NCBI GenBank assembly: GCA_002067235.1 | Contig: MVQP01000002.1 | Span: 1-64,000 of the forward strand | Length of the DNA stretch: 64,000 nt | DNA from: Syntrophorhabdus sp. PtaB.Bin047 | Lineage (GTDB): Bacteria; Desulfobacterota; Syntrophorhabdia; Syntrophorhabdales; Syntrophorhabdaceae | Reading direction: 5' to 3' | Shown: one piece after another, positions 6,555 to 15,295 of the stretch | Numbering within the stretch: position 1 is the stretch's first letter | Layout of the letters: every line of letters begins with the position of its first letter | Position numbers and translations under genes: made by a program | Notes under the pieces: model-generated | The model's database searches: none | Told to the model about the DNA's origin: nothing | The model's input: only the letters and a program-made list of their open reading frames with translations

Positions 6555-9542
6555 ATGGCTCACAGGATCGAGATATCATGCAGGGAAGGGCTTCGGGACG
6601 TTCCGGGGGAGAAGCTGAAGCGAAGGATCAAACACGATCTCGGGATGGAGGTCAAAGATGCGCGGGTCGTCGATGTCTATACCATAGATGCCGCGGTGGA
6701 TCCCCATACCCTGTACATACTTAGAGATGATGCCTTTGTCGACCCCATCGTTCACAGGGGGCTCCTCAACGAGCCGACCCCCACTGATGCCGATTGGATC
6801 GTGGAGGTCGGTTACAAGCCGGGCGTCACGGACAACGTGGGCAGGACGGCCAAGGAGGTCGTGGAGGCAATGGCCGGCAGGCCCTTCGCGAACGGCGAGG
6901 CCGTCTACAATTCGAAGATGTACTTCCTTAAAGGGACACTCTCCGAGGACGACGTGCACAGGATCGCGGTGGACATACTCGCCAACGTCCTCATCAACCG
7001 GTACAGCCTGAAGGACAGGGCCCGGTATGACAGGGAGGGCGGAATGGGAGTTTTCGTCCCCAGGGTGACCATTGCCACCGAGCCCGTCGTGGAGCACATA
7101 GACGTTGTTTCCCTCTCCATCGATGAACTGATGCGTATCAACAGGGAGCGGACCTGGGCCCTTTCCCGGGATGAACTCCTCGCCGTGAAGGCCTATTTCG
7201 CCGACCCGGCCGTCCTGGCCGCGCGGCACGCGGCGGGGCTCGACGGGCGGCCCACGGACGTGGAGATAGAGGCCATCGCCCAGACCTGGTCCGAACACTG
7301 CAAGCACAAGATATTCAACGCCCGCATCGAATACGAAGAGGACGGCAGGGTAGAGATCGTAGACAGCATCTTCAAGACCTACGTCGTGGGGTCTACGGAA
7401 GAGATCCGGAGGAAGAAAGGCAGGAACGATTTCTGTCTCTCCGTCTTCAAGGACAACGCCGGTGTCATCAAGTTCAACCGCAGGCACAACCTCGCTTTCA
7501 AGGTGGAGACGCACAACACGCCGTCGGCCCTCGATCCATACGGCGGCGCCCTGACGGGGATCGTCGGCGTCAACCGGGACCCCTTCGGGACGGGCAAGGG
7601 TGCGCGGCTTGTGTTCAATACCGACGTTTTCTGCTTCGCGGACCCCGATCACAGGGGCGACATTCCCCCCCGGCTCCTTCATCCCAAAAGGGTCCTCGAA
7701 GGGGTCCGTGAGGGTGTCGAGCACGGCGGCAACAAGAGCGGTATCCCCACGGTCAACGGTTCACTCGTGTTCGACGAAAACTATCTCGGCAAGCCCCTGG
7801 TTTTCTGCGGTACCTGCGGTATCATGCCCGTCACCATACGGGGCGAGGCATCGTATCTCAAGAGGGCCAACGTCGGGGACCACATCGTCATGGTGGGCGG
7901 CAGGATCGGCAAGGACGGCATCCACGGCGCCACCTTCTCATCGGAAGAGCTCTCCGAGGTGTCCCCCACGAGCGCCGTGCAGATAGGCGACCCCATCACC
8001 CAGAAGCGCATGACCGATTTCCTCCTTATTGCCAGGGACAGGGGGCTTTACAGCTCCATTACCGACAACGGGGCCGGCGGTCTCTCATCGTCGGTGGGTG
8101 AGATGGCCACCGACACGAACGGGTGCGTCATGCACCTCGAGCGGGCGCCCCTCAAGTATCACGGCCTCTCCCCCTGGGAGATCCTCTTGTCCGAGGCGCA
8201 GGAGCGCATGACAGTTGCCGTGCCGCCGGAGAAACTCGCGGAGTTTCTCGACCTCTCCCGCAAGATGAACGTTCTCTCGACGGTGCTCGGCGAGTTTACC
8301 GACAGCGGGCGTTTCCACGTTCTCTATGACGGCAGGACGGTGGGCTACCTTGATATGGAGTTCCTCCACGAGGGCCTGCCGAAGATGGACCTCAAGGCGA
8401 AGTGGGAGCGCAGGATGGTCGACGAAGAGCCCCTTGCCGAACCCCGCGACTACGAAAAGGCACTCGCGTCCGTTCTTCGTCGCTGGAACGTCTGCAGTAA
8501 GGAATACGTGGTGCGCCAGTACGATCACGAAGTGCAGGGCTCGAGTGTCACGAAACCCCTCACAGGCAGGTACAACGACGGTCCCTCCGACGCGGGGGTG
8601 GTGCGACCGGACCTCTCAAGCGTGAACGGCGTCGTCATCAGCCACGGGATATGCCCGAAGTACAGCCGCTTCGACACGTACAACATGGTGGCCTGCGCCA
8701 TAGACGAGGCCATAAGGAACAATATAGCCGCCGGTGGTTCCCTGAAGAGGATGGCCCTTCTCGATAATTTCTGCTGGTCCGACCCGGTGCTGTCGGAGAA
8801 GAACCCCGAAGGGCCCTACAAGCTTGCACAGCTCGTTCGGGCCAACAGGGCGCTCTACGACTATACGACCTTTTTTGGCACCCCCTGCATCTCGGGCAAG
8901 GACAGCATGAAGAACGACTACATGCACAACGAGATAAAGATATCGGTGCCCCAGACCGTCCTTATCTCCTGTATCTCCGTCATCGATGACGTGGAGAAGG
9001 TTGTGACCATGGACATGAAAGACCCTGGCGACCTCGTTGTCGTCGTCGGCACGACCTATGGCGAGATGGGCGGAAGCGAGTATTTCGCCCGGTTCGGCAG
9101 GGTAGGGAACATTGCCCCCCGTGTGCGCGGAAAGGAGGCGAAGAAGACCTTCCGAGCCATGGAGAAGGCCATCAGGACTGGCCTCGTACGCTCCTGCCAC
9201 GATATCTCCGACGGCGGCCTCGCCTGCTGCCTCGCCGAAAGCGCCTTCGCCGGCGACAGGGGCATTGAGGTCGATCTCGCGGCCGCTCCCACCTCAGGCG
9301 TCCACCGAGACGACATCCTCCTCTTCTCCGAATCTGCGAGCAGGTTCGTGGCTACGATACGGGAAAAGGACCTTGACGCTTTCAAGCAGGCTTTCAGGGG
9401 CGTTTCCTACGGGGTGATAGGGAAAGTAGAGGCAGGAGACAGGTTCAGGGTGAAGGGACTCGGTGGGAACGTCATCATCGATACGACCCTCGGCACGTTG
9501 AAGGACGCCTGGCAAGCACCCTTTAAGGAAATGTTCGAATAG
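6555..9542 (+). CDS. purL: Phosphoribosylformylglycinamidine synthase, PurS-PurL type
   Basis: 995 residues. Converts FGAR, ATP and glutamine-derived ammonia to FGAM, the fourth step of purine synthesis. The first about 170 residues look like PurS-type small-domain sequence (VEVGYKPGVTDNVGRT, then a second half near 100-170), followed by the two AIR-synthase-like PurL halves. Visible motifs: TWSEHCKHK (about 243-251), KVETHNTPSALDPYGGA, GGAGGLSSSVGEMA, and in the second half GGSLKRMALLDNF and HDISDGGLACCLAE. There is no C-terminal glutamine amidotransferase triad, so a separate PurQ must supply ammonia. ATG at 6555 has AAAGGAG upstream. The gene lies one base after the isomerase stop, with no functional link apparent. 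Confidence 0.93.
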   Translation: MAHRIEISCREGLRDVPGEKLKRRIKHDLGMEVKDARVVDVYTIDAAVDPHTLYILRDDAFVDPIVHRGLLNEPTPTDADWIVEVGYKPGVTDNVGRTAKEVVEAMAGRPFANGEAVYNSKMYFLKGTLSEDDVHRIAVDILANVLINRYSLKDRARYDREGGMGVFVPRVTIATEPVVEHIDVVSLSIDELMRINRERTWALSRDELLAVKAYFADPAVLAARHAAGLDGRPTDVEIEAIAQTWSEHCKHKIFNARIEYEEDGRVEIVDSIFKTYVVGSTEEIRRKKGRNDFCLSVFKDNAGVIKFNRRHNLAFKVETHNTPSALDPYGGALTGIVGVNRDPFGTGKGARLVFNTDVFCFADPDHRGDIPPRLLHPKRVLEGVREGVEHGGNKSGIPTVNGSLVFDENYLGKPLVFCGTCGIMPVTIRGEASYLKRANVGDHIVMVGGRIGKDGIHGATFSSEELSEVSPTSAVQIGDPITQKRMTDFLLIARDRGLYSSITDNGAGGLSSSVGEMATDTNGCVMHLERAPLKYHGLSPWEILLSEAQERMTVAVPPEKLAEFLDLSRKMNVLSTVLGEFTDSGRFHVLYDGRTVGYLDMEFLHEGLPKMDLKAKWERRMVDEEPLAEPRDYEKALASVLRRWNVCSKEYVVRQYDHEVQGSSVTKPLTGRYNDGPSDAGVVRPDLSSVNGVVISHGICPKYSRFDTYNMVACAIDEAIRNNIAAGGSLKRMALLDNFCWSDPVLSEKNPEGPYKLAQLVRANRALYDYTTFFGTPCISGKDSMKNDYMHNEIKISVPQTVLISCISVIDDVEKVVTMDMKDPGDLVVVVGTTYGEMGGSEYFARFGRVGNIAPRVRGKEAKKTFRAMEKAIRTGLVRSCHDISDGGLACCLAESAFAGDRGIEVDLAAAPTSGVHRDDILLFSESASRFVATIREKDLDAFKQAFRGVSYGVIGKVEAGDRFRVKGLGGNVIIDTTLGTLKDAWQAPFKEMFE

Positions 9543-9625
9543 TCAGGGCAGGAGCCCTTCGGGCTGTACCGGGCAACTCGGCCAGTATCTTGCTGAAAGC
9601 TATGAAGTTATGAAAAAATGAAATA

Positions 9626-9660
9626 GGCCGGTTCCCATGACGGGAATCCGGCCGTTGTCT
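9626..9660. terminator. Bidirectional intrinsic terminator
   Basis: GGCCGG-TTCCC (9626-9636) pairs with GGGAA-T-CCGGCC (9642-9653), 11 bp with one bulge. T-rich tracts occur on both sides (TGTCTTTTTATT on plus; ATTTCATTTTTTC on minus), so it can end both purL and the convergent panBCD transcript. Confidence 0.75.
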
Positions 9661-9699
9661 TTTTATTCTTCCAATGCTCAACAGGCTGTCGATAAACTC

Positions 9700-9735
9700 A
9701 TTTTCCACGTCATCTCCAGCGAAGGCCGGAATGAC
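9700..9735. repeat. Degenerate dispersed palindromic element
   Basis: The string around 9708-9734 (GTCATCTCCAGCGAAGGCCGGAATGAC read in pieces) has the GTCATTCC...GGAATGAC character of dispersed intergenic palindromes found in many proteobacteria. Only one copy is seen here and its ends are not clear. Confidence 0.4.
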
Positions 9736-9800
9736 GAAAGAGCACGAACCGCCTTCAGAAATCACCTTGTCAACAGCCTGTCAAGCGGTTCAAGCTGTCT

Positions 9801-10172
9801 TCAGTTAACTGCCTGCAGCAGCTGCGTCTTTATCTTGTTCGCGCCGTCGACGTACACCTTCTTCGGTTTGAAGGTTTCCAGTTCCTGTTCCTCGAAGCTG
9901 GCGTAGGTGGCGATTATGATGATATCACCTTTCTTTGCCTTGTGGGCGGCGGCGCCGTTGATGCAGATGACGCCTGAATCCTTGTCGCCCCGTATGGCGT
10001 ACGTGGTGAAGCGTTCGCCTGATGTGACGTTGTAGATGTCGACCTGTTCGTAGGGGATGATGTTCGCCTTATCCATGAGCTGGGAATCGATCGTGATACT
10101 TCCCTCGTAATCGAGGTTGCTGTCAGTGACCGTAGCCCTGTGGATCTTTGATTTCATCATGGTACGTCTCAT
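9801..10172 (-). CDS. panD: Aspartate 1-decarboxylase
   Basis: Makes beta-alanine from L-aspartate for pantothenate synthesis; acts as a self-cleaved pyruvoyl enzyme. 123 residues, normal length. The N-terminus [16 protein letters not shown] fits the family, and the cleavage pair Gly24-Ser25 sits in YEGSITID, so Ser25 would become the pyruvoyl group. Later conserved parts are [16 protein letters not shown] and [12 protein letters not shown]. The initiator ATG at 10172 is five bases downstream of the panC stop, so it is the last gene of a panB-panC-panD operon. Maturation usually needs PanM/PanZ only in enterobacteria. Confidence 0.96.
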   Translation of the reverse strand: MRRTMMKSKIHRATVTDSNLDYEGSITIDSQLMDKANIIPYEQVDIYNVTSGERFTTYAIRGDKDSGVICINGAAAHKAKKGDIIIIATYASFEEQELETFKPKKVYVDGANKIKTQLLQAVN

Positions 10173-10176
10173 TTCG

Positions 10177-11022
10177 TCATGCCTCCGTTAATATCGTGTT
10201 GTCGATCAGCCTTGTCTTGCCTATGCGGCAGGCCACGGCGAGGACAGCCCGTCCGGCGATCACGGGGACATCCTCCAGCGTCCCGGTGTCGCAGATATTA
10301 ATGTATTCCACGTCAATGCCGTCTTCCTGATGCAGCACATCGTCAACGGCCCTTCTTATTGTATCCGTGTTGCGTTCTCCCGACCCCACCATCTCCTCCG
10401 CCTTTCGTAACGAGGCGCTGATGAGCCGGGCCTTCTTCCGTTCGATATCGCTGAGGTAGGTGTTTCGAGAGCTCATGGCCAGGCCGTCGGGTTCACGGAC
10501 GGTGGGATAGGGGACTATCTCCACATCCATGTTGAGGTCTTTCACCATCCTCTCGATGACCATGAGCTGTTGATAGTCCTTCTGCCCGAAAACGGCACAG
10601 TGGGGTTTCACTATATTGAAGAGCTTTGCCACCACGGTGGCCACACCGGTGAAGTGTCCCAACCGTGTCTTCCCGCAGAGATGGTCCTCCAGCTTCCTGA
10701 CCTCGACGTACGTGGTGAATCCCTTCTCGTACATCTCGCCGTCATTGGGGTAGAAGATGATGTCCGTCCGTTCCTTTTCCAGGAGTGCCGCGTCGCGGTC
10801 GAAATCGCGGGGGTACCGCGCCAGGTCTTCCGTGGGGCCGAACTGGATGGGGTTGACGAAAATGCTCACGACAACCACGTCGGCGAGTTCCCGCGCCTTC
10901 CTGACAAGTGCCAGGTGGCCTTCATGCAGGTAACCCATGGTGGGTACGAAGGCGATCCGCCTGTCTTTTCTGAGTTCGTCGGCTGTTGCCTGCATTTCGG
11001 AGACGGTTCGGATCGTTCTCAT
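10177..11022 (-). CDS. panC: Pantothenate synthetase
   Basis: Joins pantoate and beta-alanine with ATP to give pantothenate. Start set at ATG 11022 ([10 protein letters not shown]), one base after the panB stop, giving 281 residues, the usual length; the longer reading frame to 11079 would lie inside pan[11 protein letters not shown] (27-36) carries the HxGH nucleotide-binding motif of the cytidylyltransferase superfamily, followed by [20 protein letters not shown] and MSSRNTYL (the KMSKS-like position). It is the second gene of the panBCD operon. Confidence 0.96.
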   Translation of the reverse strand: MRTIRTVSEMQATADELRKDRRIAFVPTMGYLHEGHLALVRKARELADVVVVSIFVNPIQFGPTEDLARYPRDFDRDAALLEKERTDIIFYPNDGEMYEKGFTTYVEVRKLEDHLCGKTRLGHFTGVATVVAKLFNIVKPHCAVFGQKDYQQLMVIERMVKDLNMDVEIVPYPTVREPDGLAMSSRNTYLSDIERKKARLISASLRKAEEMVGSGERNTDTIRRAVDDVLHQEDGIDVEYINICDTGTLEDVPVIAGRAVLAVACRIGKTRLIDNTILTEA

Positions 11023-11023
11023 A

Positions 11024-11821
11024 TTAGTGGAATGATTGGCTGTCATCGGGAAAGCTTCCGGATGTGACCTCTTCAACATACTCCCTGACGGCCTTGTCTA
11101 TCTCTTCGGTAAGGTTGCGGTATTGTTTCACGAACTTGGGCCGGAAATCCCCGAGAAGGCCCAGCAGGTCATGGATGACCAGCACCTGTCCGTCGCAATC
11201 GGGGCCCGCGCCGATGCCTATCGTCGGGATCGAGAGCATCTCCGTGATCTCCTTCGCGAGCTGTCTGGGAACGCACTCGAGGACGACCATGAAGGCGCCC
11301 GCCGCTTCCACGGCCTTCGCGTCCTCGATGAGCCTTTCCACATCCTTGCCCTTGCCCTGCACCTTGTATCCGCCCATGCGATGGATGGACTGGGGGGTGA
11401 GGCCAATGTGCGCGCAGACGGGTACATCCATGTCGACGATGGCCTTTATGGTATCCTTCATCGTGACGCCGCCCTCGAGCTTCACCGCCTCGGCACCGCT
11501 TTCCTTGAACATCCTGCCGGCATTGCGCTTCGCCTGCTCGATGCTTTCCTGGTAGGACATGAAGGGCATATCGATGATGAGAAGGGCCCTCTTGACGCCC
11601 CGTGCCACCGCCCGGGTGTGATGGATCATTTCATCGATGGTAACGGGAATGGTGTTGGGATAGCCCAGAACGACGGGACCCAGGGAGTCGCCGACGAGAA
11701 TGGTGTCGATGCCGGCGTTGTCAAGGATGCGGGCAGTCGGATGGTCGTAGGCGGTGAGCATTGTAATCCTGCGTCCGCCTTTCATGCCTTTTAGCGCCGG
11801 TACGGTTACTTTGTCCATCAT
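11024..11821 (-). CDS. panB: 3-methyl-2-oxobutanoate hydroxymethyltransferase
   Basis: First step of pantothenate synthesis: transfers a hydroxymethyl group from methylene-tetrahydrofolate to ketoisovalerate. TIM-barrel enzyme; seen motifs are MLTAYDHPTARI, ILVGDSLGPVVLGY, MPFMSYQES, KLEGG, CAHIGLTPQS and IGIGAGPDCDGQ with the conserved metal and substrate residues. Two adjacent ATGs (11821, 11818) could start it; a TTG at 11833 is less likely. Only about ten bases separate the ATG from the T-tract of a strong terminator hairpin, so transcription must run through that hairpin to reach panB; see the attenuator entry. Confidence 0.96.
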   Translation of the reverse strand: MMDKVTVPALKGMKGGRRITMLTAYDHPTARILDNAGIDTILVGDSLGPVVLGYPNTIPVTIDEMIHHTRAVARGVKRALLIIDMPFMSYQESIEQAKRNAGRMFKESGAEAVKLEGGVTMKDTIKAIVDMDVPVCAHIGLTPQSIHRMGGYKVQGKGKDVERLIEDAKAVEAAGAFMVVLECVPRQLAKEITEMLSIPTIGIGAGPDCDGQVLVIHDLLGLLGDFRPKFVKQYRNLTEEIDKAVREYVEEVTSGSFPDDSQSFH

Positions 11822-11830
11822 GATACCTGT

Positions 11831-11866
11831 CAAACAAAAAACCTTCTGAACTCGTGTCAGAAGGTT
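11831..11866 (-). terminator. Terminator hairpin directly upstream of panB (candidate attenuator)
   Basis: On the minus strand AACCTTCTGA and TCAGAAGGTT form a perfect 10-bp stem with a 7-nt loop (11840-11866), followed by TTTTTTGTTTG. The tract ends about ten bases before the panB ATG, leaving no room for a promoter between. Upstream GAAGG at about 11880-11885 could pair with CCTTC of the left arm as an antiterminator. Either an attenuator of panBCD or the terminator of the upstream zinc-ribbon gene with panB served by read-through. Confidence 0.7.
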
Positions 11867-11923
11867 ACCGTAACTACGCGCCTTCCGTCTCGGTCCAGAT
11901 CAGGATCCAAGCGGCATCCGGGT

Positions 11924-11955
11924 AATATCAAACACCCAAACCCGGCGAATGTCAA
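11924..11955 (-). promoter_or_regulatory. Candidate panB promoter
   Basis: TTGACA (11955-11950) is a perfect -35; downstream TGATATT gives a weak -10 at a spacing of 19-20. It would yield a leader of roughly 90-100 nt ending in the panB hairpin. The -10 is poor, so confidence is low. Confidence 0.4.
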
Positions 11956-12004
11956 CATTTATTTCCAACGGGCAGACGGGTCCTACCGCCGGCCCGCGCA
12001 CTTC

Positions 12005-12199
12005 TCAGGCTCCTTTGTTCTTGTATTCATCGTACCTTAGCATGGCGATGAACGCCTCTTCGTCGTCGAGGAATTCGTCGTAGCTGAGTTCCTTGACGAC
12101 CTGGCTGCTTCCACAATTGGGGCAGAACAATTCAGGCACCTCGCCGTCGAGAAAAGAGTATCCGCAAAGTTTGCAGGTGTATTCATCGGGTATTCTCAC
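12005..12199 (-). CDS. Small zinc-ribbon protein
   Basis: 64 residues: MRIPDEYTCKLCGYSF, then LFCPNCGSS, giving two CxxC knuckles (Cys9/Cys12 and Cys26/Cys29) typical of a rubredoxin- or FmdB-like zinc or iron ribbon, and a C-terminal acidic tail (DEFLDDEEAF). Too short for a catalytic domain. A good ribosome-binding site (AGGAGG) and promoter precede it. It lies between panB and a metallo-hydrolase, near PP-loop and DUF39 sulfur-transfer genes, where a small metal/sulfur protein could serve as partner, but that is only context. Role unknown. Confidence 0.75.
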   Translation of the reverse strand: MRIPDEYTCKLCGYSFLDGEVPELFCPNCGSSQVVKELSYDEFLDDEEAFIAMLRYDEYKNKGA

Positions 12200-12226
12200 T
12201 GTTCCTCCTATGAAACTGACACTTCA

Positions 12227-12254
12227 AATATATACTTACGGGTAGAATTGTCAA
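12227..12254 (-). promoter_or_regulatory. Promoter of the zinc-ribbon gene
   Basis: On the minus strand TTGACA (12254-12249), a 16-bp spacer, then TATATT (12232-12227), followed after about 25 bp by the gene with its AGGAGG site. Confidence 0.7.
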
Positions 12255-12261
12255 TGACAAT
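12247..12261. promoter_or_regulatory. Perfect 15-bp palindrome over the -35 box
   Basis: ATTGTCA-A-TGACAAT reads the same on both strands and covers the -35 hexamer of the zinc-ribbon promoter. No T-tract follows, so it is more likely a repressor operator than a terminator. The regulator is unknown. Confidence 0.5.
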
Positions 12262-12273
12262 CTTGGACCCCGT

Positions 12274-12927
12274 TCAAAAGAATTCATTCAGGACCACTTT
12301 GAAGTTCTTTTCGATCCTGTCCCGTCCGGCAACGACCTCCCCATGGCCTGGAACGAGATATTCGATGTCGAGGGAAGCCAGCCTCCCGATGCTGTGGCCG
12401 AGTGCTTCCATGTTCCCCCCCGGCAGGTCCGTCCGTCCGACTCCCAGGTAGAAAAGCGTGTCGCCTGATATGAGAAGCTTCTTCTGTTCGCAATAGAAGC
12501 ACAGCGATCCGGGTGAGTGGCCGGGAGTGAGGATGACGCGGAAGACGGTATCACCCAGGGCGAGAGCGCCTTCCCTGAGATAGAAAGAATAGGGTTTCCG
12601 GGGTATTTCGCAGCCCGTCATGAGGTAGAGGTCCTTGCCGCTGCCGCCCAGGTAGTCGGACTCCGCCCTGCCTATGGCCCTCAACGTCTGCCCGTCGAAA
12701 GCGTCGGTGGCCTCAATGTGGTCGGGATGGCCGTGGGTGCCAATGACGAGCCTCACAGACTCTATGCTCCTGCCGTCCCGTGCCATGCCGTTCACAACAT
12801 TTCCCAGGAAGTTCTTGTGACCCGGATCGATAAGCGTCGGTACCGGTCCGTCGATGAATACGGCGTTGCAGTTGTTCGCCTCGTATGAGGTCCAAGGGTA
12901 GACGTATATGTTGTCGAGGAGTTTCAT
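12274..12927 (-). CDS. MBL-fold metallo-hydrolase
   Basis: 217 residues of the glyoxalase II/metallo-beta-lactamase superfamily. THGHPDH (64-70) is the HxHxDH di-metal motif; TPGHSPGS supplies the next His, ISGDTLF the bridging Asp and VPGHG the last His. Such enzymes hydrolyse thioesters or related compounds; substrate cannot be read from sequence. Its start overlaps the stop of the PP-loop gene (ATGA), so the two are co-translated. With DUF39 and the PP-loop gene upstream, a thioester or persulfide substrate is possible but unproven. Confidence 0.88.
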   Translation of the reverse strand: MKLLDNIYVYPWTSYEANNCNAVFIDGPVPTLIDPGHKNFLGNVVNGMARDGRSIESVRLVIGTHGHPDHIEATDAFDGQTLRAIGRAESDYLGGSGKDLYLMTGCEIPRKPYSFYLREGALALGDTVFRVILTPGHSPGSLCFYCEQKKLLISGDTLFYLGVGRTDLPGGNMEALGHSIGRLASLDIEYLVPGHGEVVAGRDRIEKNFKVVLNEFF

Positions 12928-13928
12928 CGGTTTTCCTGTTGTATGAGCATGACATCGCTGTCGATCTCCTCCGGCCGAAAGGAAAGGGTCTTCCTCACCC
13001 CGCTGCCTATCTCCACCGTTGCCGTCGGCGGAACGTCCTTGCCGTAACGCGCGAGAATGCGGGCGGACATGAGGATGATCTCTTCGGAGGGCTGCTCTGC
13101 CTTGAGTATCCCCCTCGGTCCCCTGAAATCGACGGGGTCCACGGTGATATACGGACTTTCCCCCATGACGCCCAGCAGTTCGTTCTCTCGTTCGCTCCGG
13201 GCGACGACGAACTTCGCTGAAGGGGATAGTCTGAAATGCCTGCCCAGGGTCAGGAGCTCAATATCCTTCGTGGTGTACTGCCTGTCCGTTGCCATGAGAT
13301 CCCTGAGCTTTATCGAAAAAATGGGGTCCGTGAGCAGGCATCCCCCTCCGGGAAGGTCGAACGCGGAAAGCCCATAAGTCTCGACGAGCCGGTACTGCAC
13401 CTGCCGGGACCTGCCCGAGATATCAAGGAGCTTTTCCCTGTCGATGATACCCTCCTCTTCGGGGATGGTCGGCGGAAACAGCCTGGCGGACAAGGGCCGC
13501 ACGATGAGCCCCGTCAGTTCGCTCCGCTTCTCGATAAGCTCTATGGTGTTGCGCCGCTGGGACATGGGTCTCTGCCCCAGTACCTCCCCGGTGACGACAA
13601 AGGACGCATCGATCTCGGAGAGAAGTTGTTTCGTGAGGCGGAGCATGTATATGCGGCAGTCGATGCAGGGGTTCATGTTCTTTCCGTATCCGTATCGAGG
13701 GTTCTTGACGATCTCGATGTAGTCGTCGCCCTTGTTCTTCGTGACGATCTCGATGCCCAGTTCCCGCGCCGTGCGAAGGGCCATGTGGCCGCGCTGTTTG
13801 TCCCTCTTGCTCGCGAATATTGAGGTGAAATGGAGGCCGATCACCTCGATGCCCTGTTCGATGATGAGCTTTGTGGCAACGGCGCTGTCAAGGCCGCCGG
13901 ATATCAGTGATATGGCGCGTTTCTTCAT
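12924..13928 (-). CDS. PP-loop ATPase of the ThiI/MnmA-like tRNA sulfurtransferase group
   Basis: 334 residues. LISGGLDSAVA (Ser10-Ser15) is the PP-loop that adenylates a target before sulfur transfer. NPCIDCRIYML holds a CxxC pair and DLPGGGCLLTDP another Cys, the pattern of 2- or 4-thiouridine synthesis enzymes. The C-terminal third (from about residue 225, GRHFRLSPSAKFVVARSEREN) resembles the NFACT-R/DUF814 nucleic-acid-binding part. There is no THUMP domain, so it is not classical ThiI. This architecture is common in deltaproteobacteria and thermophiles and is annotated as tRNA thiolation-related without assay. It overlaps the metallo-hydrolase and lies 35 bp from DUF39. Confidence 0.8.
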   Translation of the reverse strand: MKKRAISLISGGLDSAVATKLIIEQGIEVIGLHFTSIFASKRDKQRGHMALRTARELGIEIVTKNKGDDYIEIVKNPRYGYGKNMNPCIDCRIYMLRLTKQLLSEIDASFVVTGEVLGQRPMSQRRNTIELIEKRSELTGLIVRPLSARLFPPTIPEEEGIIDREKLLDISGRSRQVQYRLVETYGLSAFDLPGGGCLLTDPIFSIKLRDLMATDRQYTTKDIELLTLGRHFRLSPSAKFVVARSERENELLGVMGESPYITVDPVDFRGPRGILKAEQPSEEIILMSARILARYGKDVPPTATVEIGSGVRKTLSFRPEEIDSDVMLIQQENR

Positions 13929-13963
13929 GATGCGATGCCCGCCGCATTATCCCGGGGGCCTGT

Positions 13964-15175
13964 CTATTGCATCTCCTCCGGTGTCCGCTCGTCGAGTGTG
14001 ACCAGGCTGATCCCCGAGTCGATCCCCGGCAGGGACTCCACAGGATTGGTGAGCAGGAAACTGCCCGTCTCCACCCATGTCTTGAGGGTGGAGGCTATTT
14101 CACGGGCCTTTGAATAGCTTGAAATGGGGAAGGTGGGTACATCCTTTCCCTTCACGTTAATCCTACCCGACTTGAGCTCTGCATAGGTGACCTCGCACAG
14201 GCTGGTCCCGGTCCGCTGGGGGTAGTCCGTGGAGTAATCCACCACCTGGGCACAGAAATCCTTGTCGGCTCGGGACGTGAAAAATGCCATCTCCTCGTCG
14301 AGGACGGGTATGGGGATCCCCAGTCCCACGAACATAGTGGGACCGTACCCGAGGAAGCTCGCGCCCCGGAGATAGCTGCCTGACATCTGCTTTGCATCCC
14401 CGATGACGGCCAGGGTTCCGGCGCCCCCTTTGGGGATGCCTTCCGGCGTCCGGGCGGCGCAGGGGTTGTGCTGCGTGCCGTTCCATGCGACGTATCCGAC
14501 CCCGCCTCCGAGGAAGATCCTGGTCCCGATGCCAATCGTTCTATACTTCGGGTCCTTGAGGAGGGGAGACAGCTGGCCGGCGCTGCAGTAATTGGCGCTC
14601 CCCAGGTTGGGTTTGATCACTCCCATGTACGTGTGGATGACCCGGTTGGAGACGTTGACCCCCACGTTGTAATTCTGGTAACTGTTCCTGGGGCTGTATA
14701 TGTACGCCTCGTTGACGGTCTCCTTGTTTATGTAGGTCTCGATCCTCTTTCTGGGGTAACAGTCCGTCCCGTAGGTGGTCGCTTCGAGCCTGACGGGTTT
14801 CCCGCTCACGAATTCCTCTATGACATGCCCCCCGCCATATTTGAAGGCGCCGGGATAGACGGTGTTCCTCGGGTCGTTGTCCGGGATGGAGGTAGCGCCG
14901 AGATAGATATCCACGGCGGCGATCCCGCAGTATGCCGGGACGTCGTTAAGATAGCATTTCCCGCCACCTATCTTGATCCTGGGCTTGGAATGCCCGAGGT
15001 TCATGAACATGCCGCTTGAACACATGGGGCCGAAGGTACCCGTCGTGACGACGTCGACATGCTGAGCAGCTTTCTTCGTGCCGTCCCTCTTTACGATCTC
15101 CACCATTTCTTCGGCGGTTACGACGATAACCTTGCCCTTCTTTATCTTCTCGTTGATCTCGGTGATACTCTTCAA
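13964..15175 (-). CDS. DUF39 homocysteine biosynthesis protein (L-aspartate semialdehyde sulfurtransferase)
   Basis: 403 residues of the DUF39 family, shown in Methanosarcina to make homocysteine directly from aspartate semialdehyde and sulfide. Recognised blocks: VVTTGTFGPMCSSGMFMN, IKIGGGKCYLNDVPAYCG, GGGHVIEEFVSGK, YGTDCYPRK, NPRNSYQNYN-like YSPRNSYQNYNVGVN and RIFLGGGVGYVAWNGTQHNP; several conserved Cys are candidates for the persulfide-carrying residue. No CBS or ferredoxin domain is attached, and the usual NIL-ferredoxin partner is not adjacent. Start is TTG at 15175 with GGGAGG seven bases upstream; no in-frame ATG fits better. A TATACT box near 15262 may be its -10. Confidence 0.9.
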   Translation of the reverse strand: MKSITEINEKIKKGKVIVVTAEEMVEIVKRDGTKKAAQHVDVVTTGTFGPMCSSGMFMNLGHSKPRIKIGGGKCYLNDVPAYCGIAAVDIYLGATSIPDNDPRNTVYPGAFKYGGGHVIEEFVSGKPVRLEATTYGTDCYPRKRIETYINKETVNEAYIYSPRNSYQNYNVGVNVSNRVIHTYMGVIKPNLGSANYCSAGQLSPLLKDPKYRTIGIGTRIFLGGGVGYVAWNGTQHNPCAARTPEGIPKGGAGTLAVIGDAKQMSGSYLRGASFLGYGPTMFVGLGIPIPVLDEEMAFFTSRADKDFCAQVVDYSTDYPQRTGTSLCEVTYAELKSGRINVKGKDVPTFPISSYSKAREIASTLKTWVETGSFLLTNPVESLPGIDSGISLVTLDERTPEEMQ

Positions 15176-15295
15176 TATATCCTCCCTGGAACATTGCGCG
15201 GGTCCAGCTTATATGGCTAAAGGGACCGATCCGCCCTGGATTGCCCGACAGACCAGTACATAGTATACACCAATTCGGGCTCTTTTTTTAGTCTT

